Part shown: in pieces, positions 37,194-49,203 of the stretch | Position numbering within the stretch: position 1 is the stretch's first letter | Layout of the letters: each line of letters opens with the position of its first letter | NCBI GenBank assembly: GCA_038496675.1 | Contig: CM076660.1 | Coordinates: 2,974,214 to 3,038,213 of the forward strand | DNA length: 64,000 nucleotides | Direction of reading: 5' to 3' | DNA from: Rachycentron canadum | Lineage: Eukaryota > Chordata > Actinopteri > Carangiformes > Rachycentridae | The notes under the pieces: generated by a model | Told to the model about the DNA's origin: nothing | The model's input: only the letters and a program-made list of their open reading frames with translations | Database searches by the model: none | Translations under genes and position numbers: made by a program

Positions 37194-38852
37194 GGTTTTA
37201 CCATTATTTCACAACTGTTTGCACTTATAGGCCTAAGAATATAGATGCACCACGTTTTAGCTGGTTTGTGTTTATCCTATAATGGGCACTACAATTTTAA
37301 ATTCTGGGAAACAACAGATTTCCTCACGCGATGAACGTAAAGAAATTTGAGTTCCAGGGATAAATTTAAAGAAGGGTTTTACACAACATCCATATTTATC
37401 TGACGTCTCTAAATCAATTTGTTACAGTGATGTTTACACATTTTAAATTTGAATGAAAGAGCACTGACATCTATACGTGCATGCTATCAGCTGACACCCC
37501 TGGTTTGGGAATCACATCAGTGCGTCAATATGAATGTTGGGGCCAATGATCAGCAACCGCAAGAGGAAGTGGAGAGTAACAGATGCCAATAATGGTTGTG
37601 AGAAACTGTCTGGAGTGGACGTTAAGAAACACTCAAGGTCTCAACTCCACCTGGGGACCACAACACTCTGCCAGCTTTCTCTGGTCACAGCTTCATCCTC
37701 CAAACAGCAGGAAGCATTAAACAATACAGCTGTGGGCCTTGATCCACTCCACGGTTTGTCTCTGCCGGGATTACTCGCCTCAAGAAAGCCTTCCCCCATT
37801 CACCTTTTTTCCACCCTCTCCCTTGTTGTGCCAAATGAGAATCAGATGTTTTTGCACAGGAAAGACGGACCCCCACCCATCCTGCTTCACTGGGGTGGTG
37901 GGACAGCATCTGTGTAACATGCACACATTGACAGGAAGTTTAACATTCCTCCCAACTTCCATCACTGGCCAGTATCTGAGGCAGGAACCTGGCAATGCCT
38001 CATCATGAGTGTAAACCAAAGCATACACTCAGTTATGAATAAGTAGTAGTTGACATTAACTCTGGAAATGAATGCAGGGGGATTTATGTTATCACCTGCT
38101 CTTGGTTTGGCTATTACAGTGTCAGAAATTTCTACAGCTTGCACATAAGGCTTAAAAATTTAGGGCCGAGGCTTAGAAGACATCCTCTGGCGCTGCCCTG
38201 TAGCCGCCCCGTCAAAAGCATGACTTGCCTAAACAAAGACAAGGCCCCTTTCACCCCACAAATTCCTTGACAACTGCTGCAAGCTTCCTGCTGGCATTTG
38301 ATATGCTCCATTTCGTTCCCATGACCAAGCTCCAGTCATGCTGAGGCTTTCGCTGAGCAGTTGAAGGCTCGTCTCACTGACACTGTGAAGCTTTCTCTGT
38401 ACTCTGATGTGAAACTTCTCTTACTCTCCGAACTAGCTAGATTGTCACAGTGAGTCAAAAGCGATTTAAATTTATTTTTGCTTCCTGTGCCTCAAACGGT
38501 GCAGTTGTGCCACTTACTGCAAATGGCAAGAGAAGACAATGAGGAGCCACTGTGGGATATCGCGTATAATTAGTTTTAACCTTTAGTGGTTGGGGTGCAA
38601 CCTTTCCTCGGGCTTTTGGTTTGTTTTCAGTGCAGTCTACATAAAACCTCCTGAAAGTTGAGGCCATTGAGAGGAAAAAAGGAGATGGAAAGCAGTTGGA
38701 TCATCAGAAAAATTAGAAAATCCTGTCCTAGTCCTAATCTAGTCCTGCTATCACCACAACATTCCTCCTGACTTACGTCTTGACAGCAATTGTCCTATCT
38801 ATATGAATGCACAACCCCCCCCCCCCTTTGTCTTGTTGTCTTGAAAACTTAC

Positions 38853-39024
38853 CAAGCTGACTTTGTTTCTCCCAGCATTTGGTTGCCAGGTTGGACAGCT
38901 CCCGGTATTTCTCTGCCAGCTGGAGTTTGCCGTTGTTAAGGCGGGGTCGTCGGGCGAGGCTCTCCTCGGCCAGGCTCCGGTTGGAGGTCATCAGCATTTC
39001 CCGGTCCACTTGAAGCTCCTGAAA
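38853..39024 (-). CDS. vps37d: vps37d coding exon 2
   Basis: A 172-nt exon encoding residues 42-98 plus one base. The acceptor CACTTGTTTTCAG|TTT and donor CTTG|GTAAGT are both strong. It reads FQELQVDREMLMTSNRSLAE and on through RPRLNNGKLQLAEKYRELSN. Human VPS37D has FQGLQLEREACLASNYALAK and then RPRLEMGRAALAIKYQELRE at the same spacing. This is the N-terminal half of the Mod(r) coiled-coil that packs against TSG101 and VPS28 in the ESCRT-I stalk. Confidence 0.93.
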
Positions 39025-39139
39025 CTGAAAACAAGTGCAAAGTAAAAAAAAAAAAAGAAGGTCTGAAGTAGAGGTCATGTGACACAGCTGGTGTGTACAC
39101 TGCTGGATTGCTACGTGGAGATTAGAAAGGAGACTTTAC

Positions 39140-39420
39140 TTTTAGATGGCTTCAAAAACTAATCAACATAAAATATTCTGATAGTAAAATGATTGTTTTA
39201 GTCATTTTTTGAGAAAAAAAAGTCAAGTATTTGCTATTGCAGCTTCTCGAATATGAAGAGTTGATGCTTTCTTCTGCTTTTGGACATTAAAGACATCACT
39301 TTGGTCTGTGGGTCATTACAACATAATTTTCCCTATTTTCTAGACAAAAAAAGCTTAATTGAGAATATAGTCAGCAGATTAACTGATAATGAAAAAAGTG
39401 GTCCATTGCAGTTCTATCCA
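39140..39420 (+). repeat. Diverged percomorph dispersed repeat
   Basis: Contains GCAGCTTCTCGAATATGAAG, TTTTGGACATTAAAGACATC and ATAGTCAGCAGATTAACTGA. I recognise this as the family usually ending in AATCGTTAGTTGCAGC. Other weathered copies lie near 15700-15920 and 61700-62060. Confidence 0.55.
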
Positions 39421-39613
39421 TGTTATTAATATAATTTCATGCGAGTTAATATAATATTAATTTATTCTTTGACCTGTGGATCTTCATTGTTTTCCTTAGA
39501 TGCAATAACTTCTTGATCAGCAGATAAAGCCAAGAGAATGAATCTGCAACTTTTGGGTAACTGAATAATCATTTCAGTCAAATGTATTAATTCTTTGTCT
39601 TTGGGGTTCTTGA

Positions 39614-39670
39614 TTGGATAGAACTAGACATTTAAAGACGTGACGTCTTTAAATGCCTAGTTCTATCCAA
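39614..39670. repeat. Near-perfect 57-bp palindrome
   Basis: Two 28-bp arms (39614-39641 and 39643-39670) are separated by one base, with one A/G mismatch. The arms begin TTGGATAGAACTAG and the centre is AAAGACGTGACGTCTTT. The symmetry stops sharply at both ends. Confidence 0.9.
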
Positions 39671-42387
39671 GCTTGAGCTCTTGGAAAGACTAAATGATTC
39701 ATTAAAGAATGAATTGTCATCTTAATTGTACTGTGTGTAAAAGATGTTACTCTACTCTGAACAGGTGTGAAGTTAACATACCTGCATTTCCATGTATAAA
39801 GCAGTTGATAAGAAGAGAGGTTTTACTACGTGTGTGGCTTACGTTACAGTGTACAGCTCAGACTGCGGTGCATTCAATGACTCTGCTCACGGTGTTGCAG
39901 AGAGAGCGTTTATGGTGAAGAGACCCAGTGAGGATTTTGTTTCTTTTTAGCTGCAGGGAAATTGTGATTCCTTACGATAAATTGTTGAGAGACAGTCCCT
40001 GTGGTTCTGGTGCTCTTTACAACATAACACAACAGAGTTACACCCACTACAGCTGCATGAGTTCATACAGTCTGACTCAGTTGAGGGGAAATCACAGCTC
40101 AATGGGTTTTGTGTGTTAGAGGGCCACTCGGTGAACTGCTTTATCCTCTACTCCTTACAGAACAACAACGCAATTGAACAATTGAAAACATCGATTAGCA
40201 AGTGTTGTCTGACAGTTGTCTGTTGACTGACTAGTCGATCAATCAACTAATGGTTGCTGTTTCACAGTTTATAGAGAGGCAGTTGCAGATTACAAAAAAC
40301 ATGGTACGGCTCCATTTATTTTTATCAATCTAATTAAAATCCTGCAGATTAAAACTTTCAAAATCAAAAAGGTGCGAAAAAGAATAATTTAATTTAAGGT
40401 AAAAGCTCACATATCTGACTCTGTTGGGAAATGTGGGTGCCATGCTGTTTGAGGTATGTGTATGTGGGGGGAGGGGTAAGAAATATCACACCATCACTGC
40501 ACCATGACAAAACCATACATTATTACTAATGCCACTTCCTTCAAGTGTTGCCAAACAGTGCCGTCACAGCTTGACTGCAAAGAGACGTTTCAGTATCTCA
40601 TCCACGGACACAATGCCACTTTGTGAGCTGCTAAAGTCTGAATCCTCTTTGACTACTCCATCAGTCTCAGCATTCCTGTGATTCTGCCCGGCCGGATACA
40701 TTTCTTGCTCAACTGCTTTCTTTCAACAGTCAGTCACTTTGGGCCTAAAGGCCATTTCACTGAGTTCAGTGTTGTACGGTCCATCTGTCTCACATTTTAC
40801 GGGTCATCAAAAAAGTCTCTGCGAGTCCCAAGTTTAGAGGAATTTGCAGTATGTGCCCTGTAGTCAAGCGGTGGGTTGTGCGAGTGCAGAAAGAGATACT
40901 ACAGATCAGCTGTTCATTCAAAAGAATGAATATAACACAGCTCATTTCAGGCTTACAGCCAAGTCCTCCATCCAGTTTCCTTAAACAGGAATCAAAGTGG
41001 ACAGTCCATTTCCTGCTTTGGCTAGTCTGTTCATCAAACAACAACTGCTGCATTCTTTGGGAGGGGAATGTTTTTTTGTATTTTGATGTAAGGCCTGTAA
41101 AACAGGGCTGATTGTGTTTACTGTCGCTGACAAATGACACTTAGAGAGCGCTGAGGTTCTGCGCTGGAGTAGGCGAGGGGCAGGACTGTTGTTTTCTGTG
41201 GTTCATCATGTCTGGCCACATGAAATCCAGTAAATAGGTGTTTCTCTTTTATCCTAAATGAGGCACAGGCCTAATGAGGCTTCTGCAGACCCAAGGCATC
41301 AATTTAACAGTCAGTCTGAGATGAAATTGATGGGGTGCAAAGTCTTTTCCATGAAAGAGAATCCTTCATGTAATACAAGGTCTGCACTGAAATGAAAGGA
41401 TATGTACTGTAAGTGTCTAGTGGAAGACCAGCTCGATAAGTCTCTCCTTGCATCATTTGGGATGACTTTAAAGTGGCTACGATGGATATTTTCATAATCA
41501 CCTACCAAATGACTATGTGCAATGTGAAAAGGGGGTCTCTCATGGTGAGAATGATCAACACCAGACTCTGCAGACCAAGCCTGACAGAACATTTTAGAAT
41601 TTTTTTTCAGCTCATTGTTTTTTGTTTTTACTGACAGCAAATTAACATTCTGGTTCACTCTCATTGCGTTGTTTTTTTGGCCACAGCAGGCAGCTGTTTT
41701 CAGCAAACAAGCTCTGATAAAGCCGCTCTACACTACCTGCTCAGCACCAAACGGCAGACAGACATAGTCAGAGACGAGCTGGTGGAGCACTTAGCAGCTA
41801 AAGAGGCAGATATTTCCCTCAGGAGTGGGTAGAGACCAAAAACAGGAGCTAAAAGAGAGGGAATGTTGAAGTTACATTCATCAGGTGGTCTGAAACTGAC
41901 TCTAAATGAATACTCCAGGTTTACTGAATGTGAAGTTTGCCATATTCCTGTAAAGATATGTTAATGTATGGGATGAAATTAAACCTCTTGCCCTCCAGCC
42001 AGACAAGAACTTAGCCCAAATATAAATACCTCACTGCAACAAAATACAGATTTGAATTCAAGCCTGTGTGATGAGGAATTAGTAAAAAGGACAGAAAAGA
42101 AAGGAAGAAAGAAAAAAAGACAGTTTGAGACATGGTGCCGCATTTCCAGCTCTACTAAAGGAAGTGTTTCTTGTTCATTCTAAAATGACTTTCTACCCAA
42201 TTTCATTTTGTTGTTGTGATTCTGAGAATCACCTAAGCCTCAGCAAAGCACTGCGGTTGCAGTGCATCTGAGGTCACAATGAGTCTTTTCTCCCTTTGTC
42301 CTTCTTCCATAGATTTCTACCTGCAAACCGGTTTCGCCCCTGAGGGTTTAAAAAGATATTTACCAACAGATCTGCATGACACTAGGA

Positions 42388-43077
42388 ACTGTGTTTCCAT
42401 GAAGAAACTGCTGTAGCACTGACAACAAAACCTGATGCTGTATAACATTGCACAAGAAATACCCATGTAGCTTGTAGCCTCTTGTATGGACAGATATTAA
42501 CACGAATAAGAGGAACACTCCCAAGCAAGCTGTAGTATTCATGATGATTTATCACCATGAATGATTAAACTCAGTGTTTTACATAACATTCATCATTAAC
42601 ATGAGATTAATGAAGCGTTCTGCTCCCAGAGCTCATATGGAGGTTGTGAAGTCATCAGTTTTCACAGCCATGACAACATATGGTTCATGTTTTAGTCCAG
42701 TTAGATCTGCAGTAAAGTAAAGAACATGGATGGGAGCAAATATCCAAGCTCTATATCATTAGATAGTGACAGATAAAGAGGACCCTGGGTGAATAATATT
42801 TACTGAAACACCCCTAAGCTCTCTTTATTGTGGCTCTACTCTCTCTGCTGGGCTCCCTGGTGGGAGCTGTATGGCCTCATAGTGAGATTCAACCACTTTG
42901 GCTCCATCGTCTCAATTCATTCCCAGAGCCAGGTTTCAAATATCACATCGTTTGCCAAAAAAAAAACGGCTAAATAAGAGTTTTTCTCTTTGTTTCTGTG
43001 CAAAAGTCACTTAACGCTCAGGTTTTGATGTCCTCATAAATCAAAGGAGAAAACTGTAGCTGATAAAAAGCAATGCA
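42388..43077 (+). repeat. Local duplication, copy A (vps37d intron 1)
   Basis: About 690 bp repeated at 45255-45938 in the same orientation, with only scattered substitutions and small indels by eye. It starts at ACTGTGTTTCCATGAAG and ends at AAGCAATGCA. Unique sequence flanks both ends. Confidence 0.9.
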
Positions 43078-44445
43078 GCGATTCTCAGCGGGGCCCAGTT
43101 ATTTAACCCATAATTTGATTTTTTAATTATGTCAATCCCTTGATGTTTGTGCAGGGGAACATGTGAGATGATGATCAGCCCACACTAGATTTGTTTCACT
43201 GCACCCACTGTTGCTATCACCCCACCCACAGCTATGAAAAAGCAATGCAATTCTTCAGCCTACTGACTGAGAGGGTCAGTGCCTTTTTGAGCAACCTCAA
43301 GGCAAACCTAATGAAAATGGAGCCCATGAAAAAGTTTGGAAACCCCTGGTAGACTGTACGCGTGAGAGAGAGAGTGTGTGTGTCAAGGTGGGGAGGGGGT
43401 GAAATGAAGTATATTGCTTGACGCCAGGAAGGTCATTCTGTAGCGACGAAACATGCATCTCTGACAAGCACAATCCTTGAAAATTCCTTTTAAAAATCTT
43501 GCATTTTTTTATTTTCTGTGTTCATACGCAAGGCTGGGCAGACGAAATAATGTGATATCAGATGTTTCCTATAGCTCAGAAAGGACTCTGCAATTCGGCA
43601 CAAATCTGGCGCAATGAGACGCATCATTTTGCGAGAAAAGTATGGTTTTACTCGAAACGGACAACGCTCGCTAACGCCAGTCAGGGTGCCTCTAAAGGGA
43701 TGAGGTCTGAGGACTAACAGTTGTGGAAGTTGCAATTTTATTCCAACGGGTGCTGCTATACACGTTGAAATAATGCCGAAATTAATAGGATGCCATAAAA
43801 GTTCGACGTTATCACAAGTCATCCTCTACCTCGCGTACAGCGCGACAGAAAGGCGAAGAGACTCCGCATTGGCGGATATTTAAACGGAATCCGGCACGAG
43901 GACTGAACCCACATAGCGGCGCGTTCTGGGGGGGCTTCAACGCCACGATACGAAACGAACGCGTGTGGAGTAAAAAAAATAAAATAAAAAAAAAAACACA
44001 AACCCCCCCCCCCCAACAACAACAAAACAAAAACAAACCCAAAACGGTGCAAACACGTCTCCCGGTGTTTTATTCCCTCGGTTCGGGAAACTGGGGTGTT
44101 AGTGCAAACATCGGGAGCGCGGGGTTCACGGGGAGCGGGTTGGAAAAACGACCACTCGCCACGCAGACAATCGATGAGCCACGCAGAGCGGATTTGCGTT
44201 ACACATCAAACGTGATCAAACCAAAAAAAAAAAAAAAAAAAACAACAACAACAACAAATAAACACCTAAACGGTCATTTACAGCGACTGAAACACAAACC
44301 CGCTGCGTGAGGCGGCGGTGGCGGTGGGGGAACGACTGACTGAATAGTGTCGCTAAAAATGACAGAACATAATGAAAACAGCGTTAAATACAGCGAAAAA
44401 TCCTGAAGCCACTTTGAGGGAGCAGAGGTTTTTTTTTTTACCCAC

Positions 44446-44568
44446 CGTCTCATTCAGGCGAATAATTTGGTCCATTTTGTCGTCGTGCTGTAAAAGCTCC
44501 CTCAGCTCACTTGTGCTCAGAGCCCTGTAGCCTTCGGGACAAGTGCTGGACTCCTTCAAGCCGGACAT
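44446..44568 (-). CDS. vps37d: VPS37D, ESCRT-I subunit, coding exon 1 (gene spans 18555-44568)
   Basis: First of four coding exons (44446-44568, 38853-39024, 28294-28376, 18555-19088) that join in frame to a 303-residue protein; human VPS37D is about 251. Exon 1 gives 41 residues with LSTSELRELLQHDDKMDQII, matching human LSTGQLRDLLQDEPKLDRIV. The donor ACG|GTGGGT is phase 0. A second possible donor four bases on (GTGG|GTAAAA) would break the frame. The protein is one of four alternative VPS37 subunits of ESCRT-I (with TSG101, VPS28 and MVB12/UBAP1), which sorts ubiquitinated cargo into multivesicular bodies at endosomes. The Mod(r) domain spans about residues 18-165 and the tail is proline-rich and longer than in human. 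The start codon is the only ATG upstream in this frame near the GC-rich promoter. VPS37D has been described as brain-enriched in mammals; expression here is unknown. Confidence 0.93.
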
Positions 44569-44830
44569 TTTTTAATTCCTTTTTCTTTCTTTCTTTCTTT
44601 TTTTTTTTTTCTCCCCCCCCCCCTCCCCAATTGAGGCTTGAGGACGGTTTGGAGACGAGCTGCCCTCACGGCGGTTACATCGCGCTCACATCGGAATGCG
44701 CCGCGATCTGCCCGCATGTAGCGTCAACCGTTGGCAGCCGTTAGCCGTCACGCTTCCTGCCGCCGCCTTCAAAATAAAACACCTCAAGCTCTTTACCTCC
44801 TCCTCCTCCTCCTCCTCATCTGAAGAGTTT
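44569..44830 (-). promoter_or_regulatory. vps37d: vps37d promoter/5' UTR region, CpG-rich
   Basis: GC- and CpG-rich sequence (GGCGGCGGCAGGAAGCGTGA, GGCAGATCGCGGCGCATTCC on the minus strand) lies just upstream of the vps37d ATG, interrupted by a TTTC/C-run low-complexity tract at 44578-44628 and a CTC microsatellite at about 44797-44817. No TATA box is seen. This looks like a CpG-island promoter; the start site is not determinable. Confidence 0.55.
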
Positions 44831-44854
44831 CCCTCCCCCACCACTTGTTATTGT

Positions 44855-45254
44855 GCAAAAATATCCAAGTTCTATATTATTAGATAGTGATGGATAATCA
44901 GGACCCTGGGTGAGTGATACTCATTGAAACACCCCTAAAACTCACTTTACGCTCAGGTTTTGATGTCCTCATAAGTCAAATGATGTCCTAATAAGCCATC
45001 AAGAACAATGTATTTCAGGTTAGCCTAACCCTAACACCCCAGACACTGCACTTTCTGTTCTGTTTTAACTATTTAATGCATCACCTAATCAAAGCGCTAA
45101 AGGACATTTGAACCAAAATATTTAATATATAACAATTACATTCATGTTTTAGTCCAGTTAAATCTGTAGTAATGTAAAGAACATGGATGTGAGCAAATAT
45201 CCAAGTTCTATATTATTAGATAGGGACAGATAAAGAGGACCCTGGGTGAATAAT
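44855..45254 (+). repeat. Truncated copies of the local duplication and a second repeat
   Basis: The phrase TATCCAAGTTCTATATTATTAGATAG appears at about 44863 and 45198. Each matches the interior of copy A near 42744 and copy C near 45612, followed by GGACCCTGGGTGA. Between them, 44990-45141 matches 48290-48436 (AATAAGCCATCAA ... GGACATTTGAACCAAAATAT). So pieces of at least two repeats are nested here. Confidence 0.75.
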
Positions 45255-45938
45255 ACTGTGTTTCCATGAAGAAACTGCTGTAGCACTGACAACAAAACCT
45301 GATGCTGTATAACATTGCACAAGAAATACCCATGTAGCTTGTAGCCTCTTGTATGGACAGATATTAACACGAATAAGAGGAACACTCCCAAGCAAGCTGT
45401 AGTATTCATGATGATTTATCACCATGAATGATTAAACTCAGTGTTTTGCATAACATTCATCATTAACATGAGATTAATGAAGCGTTCTGCTCCCAGAGCT
45501 CATATGGAGGTTGTGAAGTCATCAGTTTTCACAGCCATGACAACATATGGTTCATGTTTTAGTCCAGTTAGATCTGCAGTAAAGTAAAGAACATGGATGG
45601 GAGCAAATATCCAAGTTCTATATCATTAGTTAGTGACAGATAAAGAGGACCCTGGGTGAATAATATTTACTGAAACACACTAAACTCTCTGGATTGTGGC
45701 TCTACTCTCTCTGCTGGGCTCCCTGGTGGGAGCTGTATGGCCTCATAGTGAGATTCAACCACTTTGGCTCCATCGTCTCAATTCATTCCCAGAGCCAGGT
45801 TTCAAATATCACATCCTTCGCCGAGAAACGGCTGAATAAGAGCTTTTCTCTTTGTTTCTGTGCAAAAGTCACTTAACGCTCAGGTTTTGATGTCCTCATA
45901 AATCAAAGGAGAAAACTGTAGCTGATAAAAGCAATGCA
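45255..45938 (+). repeat. Local duplication, copy C (upstream of vps37d)
   Basis: About 684 bp, nearly identical to 42388-43077. It includes an identical 53-codon stretch of minus-strand open frame beginning MNTTACLGVFLLFVLIS. Differences include a shortened A run (GCCGAGAAACGG against GCCAAAAAAAAAACGG). Confidence 0.9.
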
Positions 45939-48289
45939 AAGGGTCCTCTCTCTCCCTGTCCTCTCTCTGCAGGTACAGAGTCCTGCTGCTGCAATATTTA
46001 TTATTAGTTGCTGCTATTATTGCTTCCTCTGTTATTTTAACTTACAGCTGTTATTTACTGATGTACTATTATTAGCAGCATCAGTCATTTCCATTTCCAT
46101 TAATACTCTTTACGTCTGTATGTTTTGCTTGTATTCGATTGTGTTCTCTTTTCTCCTGCTTCCTCTCTCTTAATTTGTATCCTGCAGTGTCATCTTGTAT
46201 GTGGACTGGATACTAGTGAGGTTTGGTGTCAGAAGTGCACACTTTAATATGAACACAAGGCACAGTGAATTGAAAGATTACTTATACTGGGTATGGTAGA
46301 GTTTATACATTAAGATAGCGAATTAAAAAAAAAAATCATTAAAAAAAGCATTCAAACAGGAAATTATCATGAGCACAGCTGGATTAACCTGGAACCAGGC
46401 CTTTGGGCAAAATGAGTGAATGGCCTCATTTATTGACCCCAGTTCTCTCTCTTCCCACAGTACATTAAAGCTGAAATGATTAGCTGATCAATCAATTAGT
46501 CATTAAAGCATTAACTGACATCAAAACAATCAGCAACTACTTTAATTAACTGTTATATTTTTTTTTTTCAGGCAGATGTTGCCAAGTTTTACTGTAGTTC
46601 CAGTTTCTAAATTGTGACTTTCTTTTGTCATATGTGGCAATACTAAACAAAACCTTTCTCTATTTTAACTCTATTCTATTGCACTTTATTCTATTTTGTT
46701 AATAGTTTCATCTTCTGTCATAAAAGTTAAAGTAAAATAAATTAAAACAGAGGTTCCATTAGGTATTGCATTATTTCTATTGGACACAAAGACTTACTGC
46801 TTGATTTCAGCCAAGCTGTCAACACAAAGCAGAACTTTTTAAAGTGCATCAATATACCTTAGATTCTATTTTGAAACATTAGACATTTTTCTTTATATGT
46901 ATTAATCATGCCTAATAACTCTTGCCTGTCTTTTGTCTTATCAAGGTACAGCCTTTAGCTTTAATCTGACTTCCGGTTTGATGTTTAGGTATTTCAAAGT
47001 TAAAGTCCTTTAACTTTTTTTTTTAATTTTTAATGTTGAGAAACTAATTTAGAACAACAGCACAGCTAACAGTTTCATAAATAACACATCAATGAAGCAA
47101 ATACTATCTAATTTAAACAAATGAATTATTTATAATGACATAATTCCAAGTAGCTAAATTAAAACCATAAACTGTAAAATAATGTATAATATAATATGAG
47201 ACATAATTATTGAAACATACTGTACATTAATAAATCATAAGTTTCTCTTAAGCTGTTTCTAACCCCCGTGTTCAGAAACTATTTATGACCTGTTTTACCG
47301 CGAAACACTAAATAAGAGCATTAACATAGGAATCATCATATTATCAGCTCATTCTTCGACCACTTGTGGACAATTGCTAAATTACACAGGCTTGAGGGTG
47401 ACAGGAGACGGTTATGAGCTCAAACCAACCTGTGAATCTGGACATATATTGTTCTTTTGTCAAAAGCTTTTGATTGTTTTTGTGCACAAATTTCCAGAGC
47501 TTTCACCTACTTTTTGTGTACTTCTTGACCTGCATCGTTTCTTTGGAGAGCCCTTCAATTCACTAAACCCTAAGCTGTGGCAGAGTCCCTACGTCCAAAA
47601 CCACTTATATCCATTAAATGTCTCAGGACCAAGAGAAGCAGTGACTGATGACTGACAGTGTATTATTATGTGGTCTCTGTGAGGGATTATTAGATGTATG
47701 TAGGTCACCAAACTATTGGCTTAGGGCATTTTCATAAACACGTCCAAGTGATTTTTTAAAGAATTTTCTTCCCTGTCTGTAATCTAATATTTGGCCTCAG
47801 CCTGAGGGACACAGAGGCTCCACAGAGCTGTGCAGCCACCAGGGGGCCCCAGAGGAAACCAGTGAGAAAAAGAAAGTGAAAATAGATGAAGGGAGATTAA
47901 AATAAAAATTGTACTCAGGGACTTAAAAATGTCTGAAAACACCAAATGAGGCTGAACCATTTTCACAGGATGTGAAATGCTAAGCTTTCTAATATTTTTG
48001 ATTCCTTATAAAAATACATTTACCCTGTATCACATTTAAGATTTATATAAAATATAATATATAATATAATAAACCTTATTTTATTTTTTATCATTATTTA
48101 AATAACTGTTTGAGACCCATGAAATCTAAAATGATCCATTATTTCACACATAAGATTCACAAAAAGATTAAAGTTCCAGAATATATAGATACATTTTTGC
48201 ATATCACATTATGATTAAGGCACATTTCTAATAACAGGTATTAATAGGTTATTAACAGTTAATAAACCATTAATTAATGGTTTATAGCA

Positions 48290-48436
48290 CCATAATAAGC
48301 CATCAATATTAATGCATTTCATGTTAAGAAAAAAACCCAGACATTGCACTTGCTTTGTGGTTTTAGCTGTTTAATGTATCAACTTATCTTCTGAAGGACA
48401 TTTGAACCAAAATATTTAATATATAACAATTACAAC
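48290..48436 (+). repeat. Repeat shared with 44990-45141
   Basis: Both copies carry AATAAGCCATCAA, ACTGCACTT-like, GTTTAATG.ATCA and GGACATTTGAACCAAAATAT then TTAATATATAACAATTACA. A palindromic AT stretch (ATTAATTAATGGTTTAT) lies just upstream here. Confidence 0.7.
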
Positions 48437-49203
48437 CCCAAAACTTATGGTTCACTATAAGTTTCCTTTATGATTTACTGACATTTGTAAGTGCACGTAG
48501 ACAAGAAACTCAGGACTGTTTCTAAATATGTTAGACATGTGCTTTATATTTCTTTTTCCTCATCGTGTCATTATTTCTTAAGATACTCTGAGAGGACCAT
48601 TAGGTAACTCACACCGCACAGACACAAGAAAATGACCAACCCTTGGCCCTGCCTATAGCGCTCCAGCTCTAGGCCCAAACCACACTCTTGAGAAAAATGC
48701 TTCTACCCTGGTTTTATACCATCTCTCCATTAACCCCAAACACAGGTATAACACAACACCATACTCTTATGCCCATTCAGGCCCCTAAAAGAGCATCTAT
48801 ACATCATTAGCTGTGCCACCCCTGTTTCTGGCCCACTCTTGGTACACTCCAGTCGCCCCCTGCTTCTAAAGGCCTTGGACACTACCACTTTAGCTGCCAG
48901 TTGGACCAGGAAACTCTGCGAGTTGGTTACTCTATTAAAATAAATAACTTTGGTCTAACTTCAGAGAGCAGCTCCATCCTTGTGACCCCTGTCCATATAC
49001 CTGTTGCCCTGCAAGCTGACTGCTTTAGTCCCCAACTCCTGCCATCTTAACACCCTGATGCTAATGCTAATGCTAATTCTGGGAAAGTAGTGCAGCAAGA
49101 TGTCGGCCAGATGGGTTCAAAAATAGGACAGTAACGCCACTTGGCTGTGTACAAGAAGTGTGTGCAACCTACTTCTTAAAAACACATGAGGGTAACCGCA
49201 TAT

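Larger units (their letters stand above)
28377..38852 (-). other. vps37d: vps37d intron 2
   Basis: A 10.5-kb intron. It holds a dispersed repeat with a poly-A end (33640-33799) and a hAT transposase BED-finger fragment (36768-37193). No host exon is seen. Frames up to 127 residues (37534-37917) resemble no known protein. Confidence 0.8.
39025..44445 (-). other. vps37d: vps37d intron 1
   Basis: A 5.4-kb intron. It holds a diverged dispersed repeat (39140-39420), a near-perfect palindrome (39614-39670) and copy A of a local duplication (42388-43077). From about 43590 to the exon it becomes rich in CpG (for example CTCGCGTACAGCGCGAC), consistent with a promoter-linked CpG island. Confidence 0.75.

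Noticed and set aside
37534..37917. 127-residue plus-strand frame
   Set aside because: No recognisable domain. It lies near the hAT fragment but does not resemble transposase.
41311..41706. 131-residue minus-strand frame in vps37d intron 1
   Set aside because: No recognisable domain and no convincing splice sites. Length is within chance expectation for 64 kb.
43812..44052. Hydrophobic minus-strand frames near the vps37d exon (FVFVLLLLGGGG...)
   Set aside because: Produced by C and A runs (CCCCCCCC, AACAACAAC) in low-complexity sequence.
43590..44350. A possible separate gene in the CpG-rich part of vps37d intron 1
   Set aside because: CpG richness is explained by the vps37d promoter island. 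The frames are short and match nothing.
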